Positions 1-12,600 of a stretch of DNA of 64,000 bases are shown here, piece by piece. A program made the position numbers and the translations under genes. The stretch comes from Tipula vernalis (Eukaryota > Arthropoda > Insecta > Diptera > Tipulidae): positions 149,040,091 to 149,104,090 of the forward strand of contig OY282560.1 of the NCBI GenBank assembly GCA_958295665.1, read 5' to 3'. The notes beneath the pieces were generated by a model. That model ran no database searches, was not told the DNA's origin, and saw only the letters and a program-made list of their open reading frames with translations. Every line of letters begins with the position of its first letter. The first letter of the stretch is position 1.

Positions 1-3000
1 TAATAACAAGATTTCAGGTGTAAAAATGTTTGATTGAGTGAAATGTGGTGTTTAATAAACCTCTAAGTATTTCATTTAACTGACAAATGGATTTGTTCGT
101 AGAATTTCCATAACGATAAATGTAATATCTATTCTGCTAAATAACTCCTATTTTCAATTATTGTCGTTAGCTAATAATCAAAAATTTGATTGCCCAGCAA
201 CAAGACATATAAATTGAAATTCTACAACGTTCTTATCAATTTAGATGTTTTGCGCAAAAATAATCATCCTACAATTTCGGTGGAATTTTTATTTTCTGAA
301 AATTTTCCATTGGAGAGCACTTTTAAAGGAGTACATACATACAAATTTATGTTATGTTCTGATGAAATTTCCTTGAATGGTCCCACACACATAACTTAAA
401 AATCAATTTTCCAAACTTGACAACAACAAACAAAATAATTACCTTCAAAAACTCTTTTCAACTTATTTCTATATATTAGTTAATTTAATTTAATTTTCTT
501 ATCTTGTTATGCTCGTCAAACCAAAATATAAAGGTGATTTTTGTCTATATGTGAAACTTTCTTCCGCAAACATTTTAAAGTTTATTAGGCGAAGCGAAAT
601 ATAATTCGAAAACAGTATTTTTTAGGTAAAACTGTAGTGTATGAGAAGAAAACAAACAAAACGTTAACAATTTAACGAGAAGCTTTTTTTGCCAGGTAAA
701 TTGACGTAAATCGTTTTGTATTTGAGTGGGGATGATGTTTTGTTTTTTATTTTATTTTATTTTTTTTTTTAAGTCATAAATAATTATGATAATTTTAGCG
801 ATAAAACATTGTAATGAAAATTAACATAAAATTTAATCAACAAGTTGAGCAAAATAAAAAATAAAAGTTTTTAAATGAAATGAGCTTTTTTCGTTTTATC
901 TGCGTGTTATTGTTGTTTTATCCGTGTTTTTGTAATTAAAATTTAATTCAGTTATTCTGGTGTTTGGTATACTCGAATTAGATGTTGTTTGGTACATAAG
1001 CATAAAGCTGTAAGGATTAGAACATATTTTAACAATTTCTTTAAATTAATTTTGAAAACGCATGAAAAATTAAAAAGAAAATTGAAAAATGTAGGGCATC
1101 AGCTGATAGACGACTAATTGGATTTATGTTCTCTAAATGTTCAAAGCTCATCCACACATGGTGATAATATTTTTTATATAATTAATCCATTCATGTGCAG
1201 TACCACAATCGATTACTTGTTCGTATTCACCATTCCCATTATTCTCACACACAGTATGTATGAATGTATATAGAATAGAGTCAGTGCGGATATTGGGAAA
1301 CAATAATACGAAAAGTGGAACAAAACAATAAATCGTAAGTGCACAGAATTTATCTAGTAAATACATAGTTGGAAATTGATTTTCCAAAAGAGCTTATAAA
1401 ATTATTTTTATCTTCTTTGCCGATATTTGTTGTTTTTTATTTGCCTGCCATCAAATGAATATGTAAATATTACAATGCATAGATAGATATAATAGAAACA
1501 TTAGCCGTGGGATATAATGCCAAAATAATGTCAAATGTTTTTATTTCTAAGAGAAATTGGAAAATAATTTTTTAAAAAAATAATGTAGTGAACGGTCGAA
1601 TTGTCGGATATGGATAACACAATGATACAAATTTAACAACAACACCAAACAACATGAGCATATAGAATAAATTGAATTTATATGATCATTTGGAAAAAAG
1701 ACGAAAATGAAAATTAAATATAAAAAAGAAAAAACAGAGAAATTCTAAATTGAAATGAAATTTGCAACAATATAGAATTATGGCATTAAATTGAAAATAA
1801 ATAGAAAATGTGCTTTTTCGCACAGGGACACAAAAACATTTTTCCGAAATAAAATTAAATTAAATTTTACAAATATAAACAATAAAAATCCCCTCAGCAT
1901 ACCAATCATCGATCATATAGCTAAAAATAAAATTTGCCGACCGTCAAAATCATGCATGCAGCAAATAAAGACTCAAATTCAGGCTTAATTGAAACTGAAT
2001 AAATAAAAGATAATCTCGTGTAATATAATAACGAGATATCTCAAGATTATTATTATTATTCGTCTTTTATATTTCTTAATCAAATCGTAAAATCTTACTC
2101 TGTATTCTTTTTGGGACAACACCAACAAAGTATCGCAATTCGACTAATAAATGAGGGTGTTTTGTTGTTGCTTAGCGTTTTATGGCGAACAAAATTATAA
2201 TTTTATTTGTTTATTATTGTTTTATTACGATTGTTCTATTTTGATTTCGTTCTAATTTAATACTATACCTACCCCGCTCTCCCACTTCTTGACCAAAACT
2301 GAAATATTTTTTTTTTTTTGATGATTACATTTAGAATTTAAAGTATTTGTGACTTATATTGTCGATAATGATCTATCACTGCGAATTATTTTTAAATAGA
2401 TTTTGCGTTAAATATTGTGTGGAGGTTATGTATTCGAAAAATTATTCAAAATTGTACACTAAATTTGGTAAGCTCCAGTTAAAGCAAAGCCTTCTTGAAT
2501 AAAGACAAAGCAACTTCGATTATACAAAGCCATAGTCTAAAAAAAAAACAACGAGCGAGTTCACGCTCTACTAACAAAAGGTTTATGTGAAAACATTTAT
2601 GTTATAATATCTATTGAATCATTTCAACCCATTTCAAAGAGGTTTAGAAACTCCTGCATAAAGATTGCTGTTGTTCACTCAGTATTTAAACTATGTTACA
2701 TTTTTGGTTCAAAAAGTCAATAAGTTATTCTATTTTGAATTTGGAGAACGAACCTTATTAACATTAATTGAGCATGAGCTAAACCTGCTACGAAAGCTCG
2801 AAAATATACCATTACTCATACATGGCAATCTTGTTCAAAATTCCATAGTAGTAAATGTCGTAGATCCGTTTGAAATAAATTAAATAGAGTGATTCTATTA
2901 GGGCGCAACATTGACCGTAAAATCTTAGCAATTGGAAAGACAGTAGCGCGAAACCACCCCTAACCAAACTCAGCAATAGCATATGAGCAATACTAATAAC

Positions 3001-3107
3001 AAAGCATACCGATTAAACAATTTTAAAATTATTATTTTATTATGTATCAATGCATATTGCACAATTTTTACAGCTCGCCACGCTATACACGCATAATTTG
3101 TGCTCCT
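1..3107. other. AT-rich intergenic DNA, no gene recognised
   Basis: I see only AT-rich sequence with homopolymer runs and scattered short ORFs. The longest methionine ORFs here are under 80 codons and have no recognisable motif, including one at 2665-2883 that encodes 72 residues. No tRNA-like cloverleaf, transposon terminus or coding remnant stood out. The right edge is set by the target duplication of the Harbinger element. Confidence 0.6.
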
Positions 3108-3110
3108 TTA

Positions 3111-3152
3111 TGCTGCCTTTACGACATATGAAAAAAATGCAATACTATTTTT
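3111..3152 (+). repeat. Harbinger left terminal inverted repeat
   Basis: About 40 bp that match the reverse complement of 6634-6675 with a few mismatches. The match includes the TTTACGACATATGAAAAAA block and the following TTCAATACTA/TGCAATACTA segment. Confidence 0.9.
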
Positions 3153-3439
3153 TCAGAACTCTCTACCAATCAAATTTATTTATTTCCTTAAGCACCGCCT
3201 ATTTTGTTCAATACTCGAGTTGAAAAAAATTCAATATTAAGCAAAAATTTTACAAGTTGTACCAACGAAAAGAAAAGAAAATCAAAATTATAATCTACTT
3301 TTTGCTCATTTTACAACAACAACTGGTGCTCATTTATGACAGCTACGATTCTGTAAATTTTTAAAATAAAATTAGAAAATTTTTTTGTATAAAGTATTCG
3401 GTATTTCATATACGGAATTTTGTGACGTTTAAAATTAAA

Positions 3440-4676
3440 ATGTATACGAACCGTGGTAAGTGTTTGTTAATAATTAAATTATTATGGTTCTGAGTAATTT
3501 CCACGGAAATACATAATATACTACATATTTTTTTAAATCTAGATTCTCAATTCAACCTTAATTTGATTACAAAGCTGATAGAGGAGGTACAAAGACAAGG
3601 AAGGGAGTATTTGTACGATCTTAGCCATAAAAATTATAGAAACACCTGTTTAAAACAGAATACTTGACAGGAGATTGGAAAGGAAATTGGGTTAAGTTCA
3701 GCAGATGCCCAGAAGAAGTGGAGAGCCTTGCGCTGTAAGTATATGCAGCTAGCAAAGCAGGCTAAAAGCGGAAGTGCTGCCGAAATAAAATCCAAAGATA
3801 AATGGATCGTCAGGGCACTCGATTTTTTAAAGGTTCACTTAATCAACGAGTAAGTTACTTATATTTATCAATATTTGTTTTATATTAATGTACTCATCCT
3901 TCTATCCAAGACCGTGATACTGGACATTGTACTGATGTCTCAAGTAAAATCTCGATAAAAATGGAGCCCAATTTATGTGATACTGGACATTGTACTGATG
4001 TCTCAAGTAAAATCTCGCACGATTCACAACTCTCGATTTACAGTAGGACGTAGTATCGATAAAAATCGAGCCCAATTTAATTATTATTACATTTAATTAT
4101 ATATTACTAAATTAAATAATTTAAAAATTTTTTTGTAGACCTACGGTAAGCAGTCTTTCACTAAATTATCAATTTGATAATACAGCGGAAGAAATTAATA
4201 GTATTGAAAATACTGTGGAGATGGACCGTTTACCTAATATGATAATCGAAGAAACCGAAAACGCGTTGGAACAAACCGAAAACGCTGTGGAAATCATTGC
4301 ATTGGCAGAGGCATCTGCCTCTCCTGTAGCTGGGCCATCTAGTTACAAACGTAGGCGCGGCGAACCTGCGAAGCGACAAAAAGTGTCACATGCAGTGCCA
4401 CTTGATAGTAACATAACATATATTTGTGATACGATCAAGGATCACCAGGAAGTATTGAGGAAATTGGAGCCCAATGACGTTCCTAAGGAGGCCCCATGCA
4501 AATACTTGATGCAAGTATTTGCAAACATATGGTCCGAAGATGTGGCTAAATGGCCAAGATCAGAACAGGCGGAACATTTTGCATTAATAACAAGGCTGAC
4601 AGAAGAAAAAAATAAGCAACTAAACATTCCTGTAGAAGAACCTTTTGAATTTAATATTAACAATACAATGTTTTAA
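3440..4676 (+). pseudogene. MADF-domain accessory protein of the Harbinger element, one nonsense codon
   Basis: The gene model has three exons: 3440-3455, 3543-3849 and 4139-4676. The donors at 3456 (GTAAGT) and 3850 (GTAAGT) and the acceptors ending at 3542 and 4138 (TTTTTTGTAG) keep one frame, predicting 286 residues. Exon 2 encodes a MADF (Myb/SANT-like) DNA-binding domain: LITKLIEEV, then YLYDLSHKNYRN, then EIGKEIGLSSADAQKKW and RALRCKY. The strictly conserved tryptophan position of the domain (before QEIGKEIG) reads TGA at 3665-3667, a likely TGG-to-TGA change. Exon 3 is acidic, then basic (KRRRGEPAKRQK, a possible nuclear localisation signal). In Harbinger elements the second protein is known to bring the transposase to the nucleus and DNA ends; here that role is inferred from position and domain. 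Confidence 0.85.
3914..4017 (+). repeat. 41-bp direct repeat in intron 2 of the MADF gene
   Basis: The 41 bp from GTGATACTGGACATTG to ATCTCG occur at 3914-3954 and again, identically, at 3977-4017. A 22-bp spacer separates the copies. The repeat lies wholly inside the predicted intron 3850-4138. Confidence 0.85.
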
Positions 4677-4842
4677 TAATAATTGAATTATTCCTTTACT
4701 TTTATTTCTAGTTTTATGTACATATTATGAAAATGAATTATATAAATATATAATTTTATCTTAATTATTATTTAAAATTTGATTATTATAGAAAAATGTG
4801 ATATTTTTTTTAACTACCTCATTTTGTTTGTTTGCATCTTAT

Positions 4843-6278
4843 TTAAAAATTATTATACTGCCAGGGTAATACATCAACTTGATTAAAATAATTTTTAAAT
4901 TGATTTCTTATTTCTTTCGCATTCACACTGGAATTATTTGATCCTATTCGTTGCACCTGCCGCATCCCATTTGATTCTTCGTTTCGCCATGTACCTGGTC
5001 GGTATGTTTCTCCAACATAATTGTCCACAAGACCAACAGTCAGATATTCCGCAACCTTTTTTTCACGAAGCCAATTGTGCAATACCACAGTCGCCTTTAT
5101 TATGGCAAAAACTGTGGTCTTGTTTGCCAAAATTGGCCGTCTGTAGATTCGCCATCTATTTGCAAGAATGCCAAAAGCATTCTCCACCACCCTTCTGGCT
5201 CTAGACAATCTATAGTTAAAGACTGTTTGATCCTGCGGGAGAAGAGAAGTGTTCCGACCAGGATACGGTCGCATTATATTCGGCAATAATGGAAAAGCCT
5301 CATCACCGACAAAAACATATGGATATTCTTTAGAATCTCGCAGAGTTTCGGCAAATAATGGCAAATCTAAATCTCTTCCACCGCATATGATAGCTCTCCC
5401 AAAATTGCTCCTCCTGAAGATGTTGCTATCTCCAACGTGACCAGGAGCACCGATATCAACTAGAACAAACTTATAATGGGCATCACATATTCCTAAAAGC
5501 ACAACACTATGACTGTGCTTATAATTTCTGTAAACAGAACCAACATTGCCAAAAGCCTAATACGAAAAATTAATGTAAGGTAAACTAAAATTTACACATA
5601 TAATAAATAAAAAATAGTTACTTGAATAAGAACGTGTTTTCCGTCTATGGCTCCTAAGCAATGTGGGAAATTCCATAGTTCTTCGTAATCTCTGCTGACG
5701 TTCTTCCACATGTCCGTTGTTGGTGTCGGAAATACTAATCCCTTTAAGGATTTCCACAATGCCTCGCATGTTTCTTTAATTATAATTGAGGCAGTGGCTT
5801 TGCCAACTCGATATCCGTAAACTCCAATTGACATCATACTGTCACCACTGGCAAGATATCTAAAATAATATTTTAAGTATTAGTAAGTAATTACCAAGAA
5901 ACTAAATATTTTATAATTATAATATTCTTACCGAAGTGTTAATGATAAACGTTGCCCTGCAGTTATGGATCTTTCTCCCACATGTACCCTTTGAATAAGA
6001 GGGCCAACCATTGCCAGTAACTCATCGAACGCTTGGGGATTCATCCGATGGAAATTGGCGAATGCCTCGGTATCAGTTAACCGCATTTCACTAACCAGGT
6101 TATTTTAAAACCCTTGTGAGTTTCGGTTAACATTTACTGGGTTGACACTAAACCGCCTCACTGAACGAGTTCTCCCAACACGGTTTTTGTTTTTAAATAA
6201 ACAATTAATAAATTTTGTAATACTGTAATAGCTATCTTGTTTTACAAAATTTATTATTGCTTGTCTTGATAAAGACAT
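4843..6278 (-). pseudogene. PIF/Harbinger DDE transposase, one nonsense codon
   Basis: Three exons on the minus strand: 6278-5932, 5859-5622 and 5556-4843. Consensus donors (GTAAGA, GTAACT) and acceptors (TTTTAG, TATTAG) join in phase to give 432 residues, the usual length for the family. Conserved blocks of the DDE_Tnp_4 fold are present: GAIDGKH (D188), GHVGDSNIF (D238), VGDEAFPLL (D280) and RRVVENAFG (E320), followed by TVVLHNWLR. A single stop (TAA, + positions 6105-6107) interrupts exon 1 after NRNSQGF; all else is open. It is convergent with the MADF gene and both sit inside one pair of TIRs. The enzyme would cut and paste the element using TTA targets. Confidence 0.9.
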
Positions 6279-6633
6279 TTTGGAAAAATGATATATACAC
6301 TCAAAAAATTAAAATGACGCGCCGAAAATAATGGGAAAAAACTACTTTAATTTTAACTAAAACCAATTAAATTGAACAACAATATGAATTAAAAATTACA
6401 AATTAAAATTAATTTAAGATTTAACAACGATAAAACGAAAATATAAACTTAATAAAATAAGAAATAAAATTAAAATAACTTAATGAAAAATTTAATGGTA
6501 CACACAAGAAAAGCAAATCACAAATTGAAAATATATGAAGAATATTTGACAAATAAATGACGTCACATAATATTCATCTATATTTTGAGCAAAACCTAAT
6601 TGGCTAACTTCAACTTTCTGTATTGAAATATTT

Positions 6634-6675
6634 CATTACTAGTATTGAATTTTTTCATATGTCGTAAACGCAGCA
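6634..6675 (-). repeat. Harbinger right terminal inverted repeat
   Basis: The inverted partner of 3111-3152. The outer end abuts the TTA duplication at 6676-6678. Confidence 0.9.
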
Positions 6676-6678
6676 TTA

Positions 6679-7308
6679 GCTCATATGGGTCTTTTATATA
6701 GTAGATATTTCACAACAAAATAAATTAAAGTAGGCGGTTTTTTTTTTTGTTCTCGGCTCCCGATGATTTTGAAATGCCGGATGATGTTGTATATTGCATG
6801 TGTATGCGTAGATTTTTTGATGATTTTAGGTTTTATCAAAACATGCTAAAATTCCCTCTGTAGAAAGCCCAATGATTTGTATACTATTGCTGTAATAATA
6901 TATCAATCACTGATTGTGTTACTGAAACGTCATCGGATATACATATGTACGGTTATAAATACCGTGTAGAAATCATAAAGAATCGCCTACTAATGTGGAT
7001 TTCGATTGACCAAAAAAAAATTGCACTGACAGCTACACCAGTGCAATTTCGACTACTCCAGTTTTTTTGGTATTTTTACCCCTCGTTTTGCAAATGCACT
7101 AAACAGTACTGTCATTGTGCTGTCATTTTCGATTTGACTTGTCGTTTTAATATGGTTTGACAGATGACAGAACACATATAGTATTCGGTGTTTGTTCGAT
7201 TGACGAAGAAATTGAGGTTACACTTTCAAAGAGGGGTAAAAAATCAATCGAAAACGGCATAAGAAACTAGAAGAGAGTAAAATGTGTCGTAATAAAACAA
7301 TACGAATC
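6679..7308. other. Intergenic, no gene recognised
   Basis: Non-coding AT-rich flank of the Harbinger element. Short ORFs have no motifs. The oligo-T and oligo-A tracts are not informative. Confidence 0.5.
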
Positions 7309-7716
7309 AAGGTGGATTTATATTATCAGTTCCTTTCAGTTCCTACTCGTATCGTGTCAGACATCATCAATTTATACTATCCGTACCTTTCAATTCAGGC
7401 ATTTTTTTCGTATGATCATCATTATATATTCGTATCTTTGGCTTACGTATAGAGTAAAGATAACACACAAAAATACAAAAATGTTTTAGTAGCAATTTAC
7501 AATTTTTGTTTGTTTCGCTATTCTTTCGTATTTTTTCGCCTTCAGATATCAGACAAAACGTTCTTTTCAACAATATGTGTCTGTGTCGGTACGAGTAGGA
7601 ACGGAAAGGAAAGGATAGTATAAATACTCATATAGAAAGTACATGTAACAATGTTTTTTTTTGTCTGACACGATACGAGTAGGAACTGAAAGGAACTGAT
7701 AATATAAATCCTCCTT
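7309..7716. mobile_element. Foldback MITE, about 0.4 kb, unclassified
   Basis: A 50+ bp terminal inverted repeat is evident. The left arm is AAGGTGGATTTATATTATCA and continues through CAGTTCCTTTCAGTTCCTAC to GTCAGACA. The right arm is its reverse complement, from TGTCTGACACGATACGAG to GGAGG/CCTCCTT, with a T/A mismatch near the tip. A second nested inverted pair (ATTTATACTATCC near 7371 and GGATAGTATAAAT near 7612) makes the inside self-complementary as well. There is no coding capacity. I could not establish the target duplication, so no superfamily is assigned. Confidence 0.75.
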
Positions 7717-8101
7717 CATGCGCAAGCACAACTGCAAAAATGTCGTTAAGAAAAAACCAAAAACATATTTTTGAAATTTTCTATATAAATTAGAGCAAAG
7801 AATAGAGAGTAAAAATGCTCAAATATCATCGGCATTAGCAGTGTGTGTGATATATAGTATACATCGTGTGGTGTTACGTCTTAGTGATAAACAAATAATT
7901 TTTAATTTTATGTTTTTTCGTAGTGATGATATGTATAAATATGTGTTTGCGTATCGGAAAAAGAAGCAGGCTTTCTAAAGAGAATTTTAGCAGGTTTTGG
8001 TTTTATTTTTTTTTTTTCTGGTCGATATTCACAAATACACGCAATATTATTTGTTCAGCACATACTTATGTTGTAAATTACGACGTAAAATAAATACTAG
8101 T

Positions 8102-8301
8102 CACTTAAAAAGTATTTAATAAACAATTCCAAATATAATAGATTTCCTAATAAAAACTGCAAAAAATGTTTAAATCGCGGCCATATTGTAAAATGGGCGC
8201 GAGTAAACACTATTTTGCAATTTTTATTAGGAAAAGTGTGTTTGCAAAAAAATTGTCCATGACATTACATTCGAAATGGCTTATTACCTACTTTTTAAGT
8301 G
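8102..8301. mobile_element. Palindromic (foldback) MITE of 200 bp
   Basis: Ends CACTTAAAAAGTA and TACTTTTTAAGTG. The arms pair almost to the centre: TTTCCTAATAAAAACTGCAA at about 8143 pairs with TTGCAATTTTTATTAGGAAA near 8216. The short centre contains a CGCGGCC/GGGCGCG-like stretch. No ORF here is meaningful. A clear target duplication was not found. The TIR resembles simple mariner-type MITE ends, but this is inference. Confidence 0.65.
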
Positions 8302-8580
8302 AACAGTATATATTTTATATTGTAATTAAGGAGAAATCAGTGAATCATTTTTACTCGTACAAGTAAAATCGAGATTCATATGAATAAGCCATTAGACATC
8401 TAACGTACAGTAGTAAAACTAAAGATAAATTTAGCAAGTATTATTTTATTTCATCAGAGCCAAAAATATATTTTAGGCCTAATTTAATTTAAATATTTCT
8501 ATACTTAATATTTACCACTGTGAAAAGTGAATTATGTTTTTGAAAAGTACAGATTCGCCAACATGTTGGGATCACTATTC

Positions 8581-9552
<972 letters not shown>

Positions 9553-9642
9553 AAGTGAGTTATAAAAAAAATATTAGTTGTGAATATCTGACAAAATTGT
9601 TTCTGAATTTTTATTAAAATTTTAACTTAGAGGAGTGTATTC

Positions 9643-12600
9643 TTGATAATGTCTTCGTATTATCATTGCTGTAAACATTTGTTAGTGCAAAGTGCAATAA
9701 TATGTATGTTGAGAGCTGTTAGTGAGTACGCTAGAGAAAGGATTGTGTATTTGAATCCAGCTCGAGAATTAAATAATAAATTATACATTTGTAATACGTG
9801 TTACATAAACCTAGGAAAAATAAATTGGATTTAACAAACATTGCAGATAAAAACGAAGAAATGATCGAATATCCGATTGCTGGAAGCAGCTCAGTAGATT
9901 TTAATTTAGTAGATTCAGAATTAAGAAAGTAGAACGGCTTGAATTAATTGAAAGTATCAACCAACATGTGCAACCTCATTTGATGGATGAGTTCTCACCA
10001 ATAAAAAGAAAATTATGTGAGAAGGCCGGATATCTTAAACGAGAATCAAGTGAAATTTCGACAGCGATTTACAAGTAGTTAAATTGCGACGAGGAACCAA
10101 CGTGCTCCGAAAAGTAAAAGATGATTTCGTATTATGAAGAGATTATGAATAATTTCAAATACCAGTTCGATGAAGGAGATTATGAAGACAAGAAGAAATT
10201 ATTAATATTACTACCAAAGCAGATGAAACATCACGAAATTCAATATTATTTTAAAGAAGGTGCTACCCGTTATTTAATTGATCAATGCAAGGATCTTCAA
10301 AGACATAATTGTACGTTCTCTTTAATAACTAAAAGCAGTATCCATAAAAATAAGATATCAGATACTTATCCAGTAGTATCTAGCAGTATCCATAAAAATA
10401 AGATATCAGAGCTTAGTAGAATCTTTTTTTGAGGATGATGAAATAAATGGAATGATGCCGGGGAGGCATGATGTTGTTCTTCAGAATACTCAGAAGGGGG
10501 TATTAATATGTTCTCTAAATGAGGCCTACATCAAGTTTAAATCTCATCACCCTGCAGTTAAAATAGGATTTACAAAGTTCACACAACTACGTCCAAACCA
10601 CTGTATAAAATTGGGTTCTGGCAGTCAACATAATGTTTGTGTTTGTTGTAATGGAAGGGTTGGGTGGTTTGAAGTCAGACATGGGTTTGTGCGGGTAATC
10701 ACAGTCGGCTGGGGGGTTTTTGACTTCCAACTTCCATTCAAATATTTACCATGTCTTAAATGTGGACCAGCTTCCCAATGACGAACAACATTCACAACTT
10801 CACATCATAAAAAAAATGACTTTAGTTAAGCATTACACTCTCGGCAATGCTTGAATAATATTTTAATTAAAAAAAAAACTTACAATAGAAAAAAAATAAA
10901 CTAAATCATTAATTATTGATTTTCGACATATTACATAAGTTATCTTAAGAATATCACCAAAAAAAATTAGCTCAAAAATAATAGCGAATAATAAGAAATA
11001 TGTTTGAAATTTAACAACGCCAAAAACACCAAAAATTAAATAATTAACAACGAAAATTAACTTATTTTAATTAAGAAATGCATCGATCATCATAAGAAAA
11101 AAAAATTACTTATTTATTTGCAACTACGAAACTTCTTGATTAATTTTGTGTATGCATACGAGCAATATATTTAATTATTAAATTATTTAGTTATAAATAA
11201 AAACTTACGGTTCAGGTTACAATCCGCTAGAGCGCTCTGGTGGTCGCAGTGCCTAAATAAACTTTAAACAAAAAATTCGGCCCAAAGTTCAACCAAATAT
11301 ACATAATTAGATTATGCTTATATACACCACACTGATTCTAACAAATAATTTAATTTAATTTTAATTTAAATTTTTTTTTCTTTTCCACGGATAACTAATT
11401 TTTTTTTCCTTAATTTTCAATACAAGCTAATTTTTCTTTTTTTATATATGTATAAGTAATTTTAATTGAAATAATAATAATAAACTAAACACTAAGATAC
11501 ATAAATGCCACTTCAATTTTGATTTATCTTAAATTGACAGTATACTCGTAAGTTAACTGTATGGTTTACGCTTTTCTTGCTGTTATAGAACAGTTAGTAT
11601 CCTGTTTGCAATTTATACATGAACGACTTGATGGTTGTCTCGTTGTATCGAATGACCAATTACTGTTTCCCACTTAAAAGTTTGTGTTATATACGGCAAT
11701 TGCTGTGTGTGAAACTACACCTCACGATCTTTGTTTTAGTATATGGTATAATTTCGATCGACTAAACCCAAGCAGGCATGTATAAGCACTTGCGATGAAT
11801 AAATTTTTATTTTTTTTTTTATTTTTCGGCTAAACTAGGAAATGAATAAGATACGTTACACTTTGTTAGAACAAATTAATTTAAGCTTGGTAGTAAAAAA
11901 AAACTTACTAGATAACAGATATATCCACACGTATATCAAAACACAATTATTCGGCAATGGCCCACAATTTTAATTTCAAAACACAATATATTTTGTCTTG
12001 CTTTGGCCTGCCTATGTTGCACCTCCGAGTTCAAAATTGAAATAAACAAAATGCGTACTATACGACTAATTAATTGCGATTATTTTAGATAAAGTATCTC
12101 TCGCTCACCCATATACTAACCAAAAGAACCGGATAATTTTTCTCTCGTGTAACAAACAAATCATTCTATTTGATTTATAATTGAACAGTACATTGGTACT
12201 TTGATGTATTGATACCAAAATATTGGTACAGCTGACCAAACAAATTTATGCGATCGTTACATTGTCTTATGCACCAAAACATGAAGCTGATGATCTAAGG
12301 CACTATAAAACCAGTTCACCCCCGAGACAATAGATAATTCCCGTTTAAAGATTACAAAGATTTAATTTCATTCGTTATGTGTGGTGATGAACAAATACAA
12401 GAATGTTACATTAAAAAGTGTAAAGTATGCTCTAAAAATTTGGAAGAACTTGAAGAATTGTTGCGTAAATACTTCAATAACAGTGGTGTGTCAAAAGTTA
12501 AGTATAAACAATGGATTACCGTTCAAAGATGCAGTTTGGTTACATTAGAAGACCAAATGACAAAGTTTATAGAAACATTTATTCATAATTTAACCAAGTT

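Larger units (their letters stand above)
3111..6675. mobile_element. PIF/Harbinger DNA transposon, complete from TIR to TIR
   Basis: The element is 3,565 bp. It starts TGCTGCCTTTACGACATATG and ends with the inverted counterpart TGCTGCGTTTACGACATATG read from the other strand. It is flanked on both sides by TTA (3108-3110 and 6676-6678), the target duplication typical of PIF/Harbinger. Inside are the two genes expected of the superfamily in convergent arrangement: a small DNA-binding protein (+, three exons) and a DDE transposase (-, three exons). Each carries one in-frame stop, so this copy is probably not autonomous, although its structure is intact. TTCAATA-like motifs recur just inside both ends and could be subterminal binding sites; that last point is inference. 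Confidence 0.93.

Noticed and set aside
2665..2883. A 72-codon open frame in the left flank
   Set aside because: No motif, no splice context and AT-rich composition like its surroundings; expected by chance.
10452..10781. A 109-codon open frame
   Set aside because: Its first 65 codons are transposase and the rest is inserted LTR sequence, so it is a chimera created by the insertion.
10647..12261. Interpreting the 1.6 kb interruption as a spliced intron of the transposase
   Set aside because: The ends are not GT...AG at the frame-compatible positions, whereas TG...CA ends with a perfect TTGT duplication fit an insertion.
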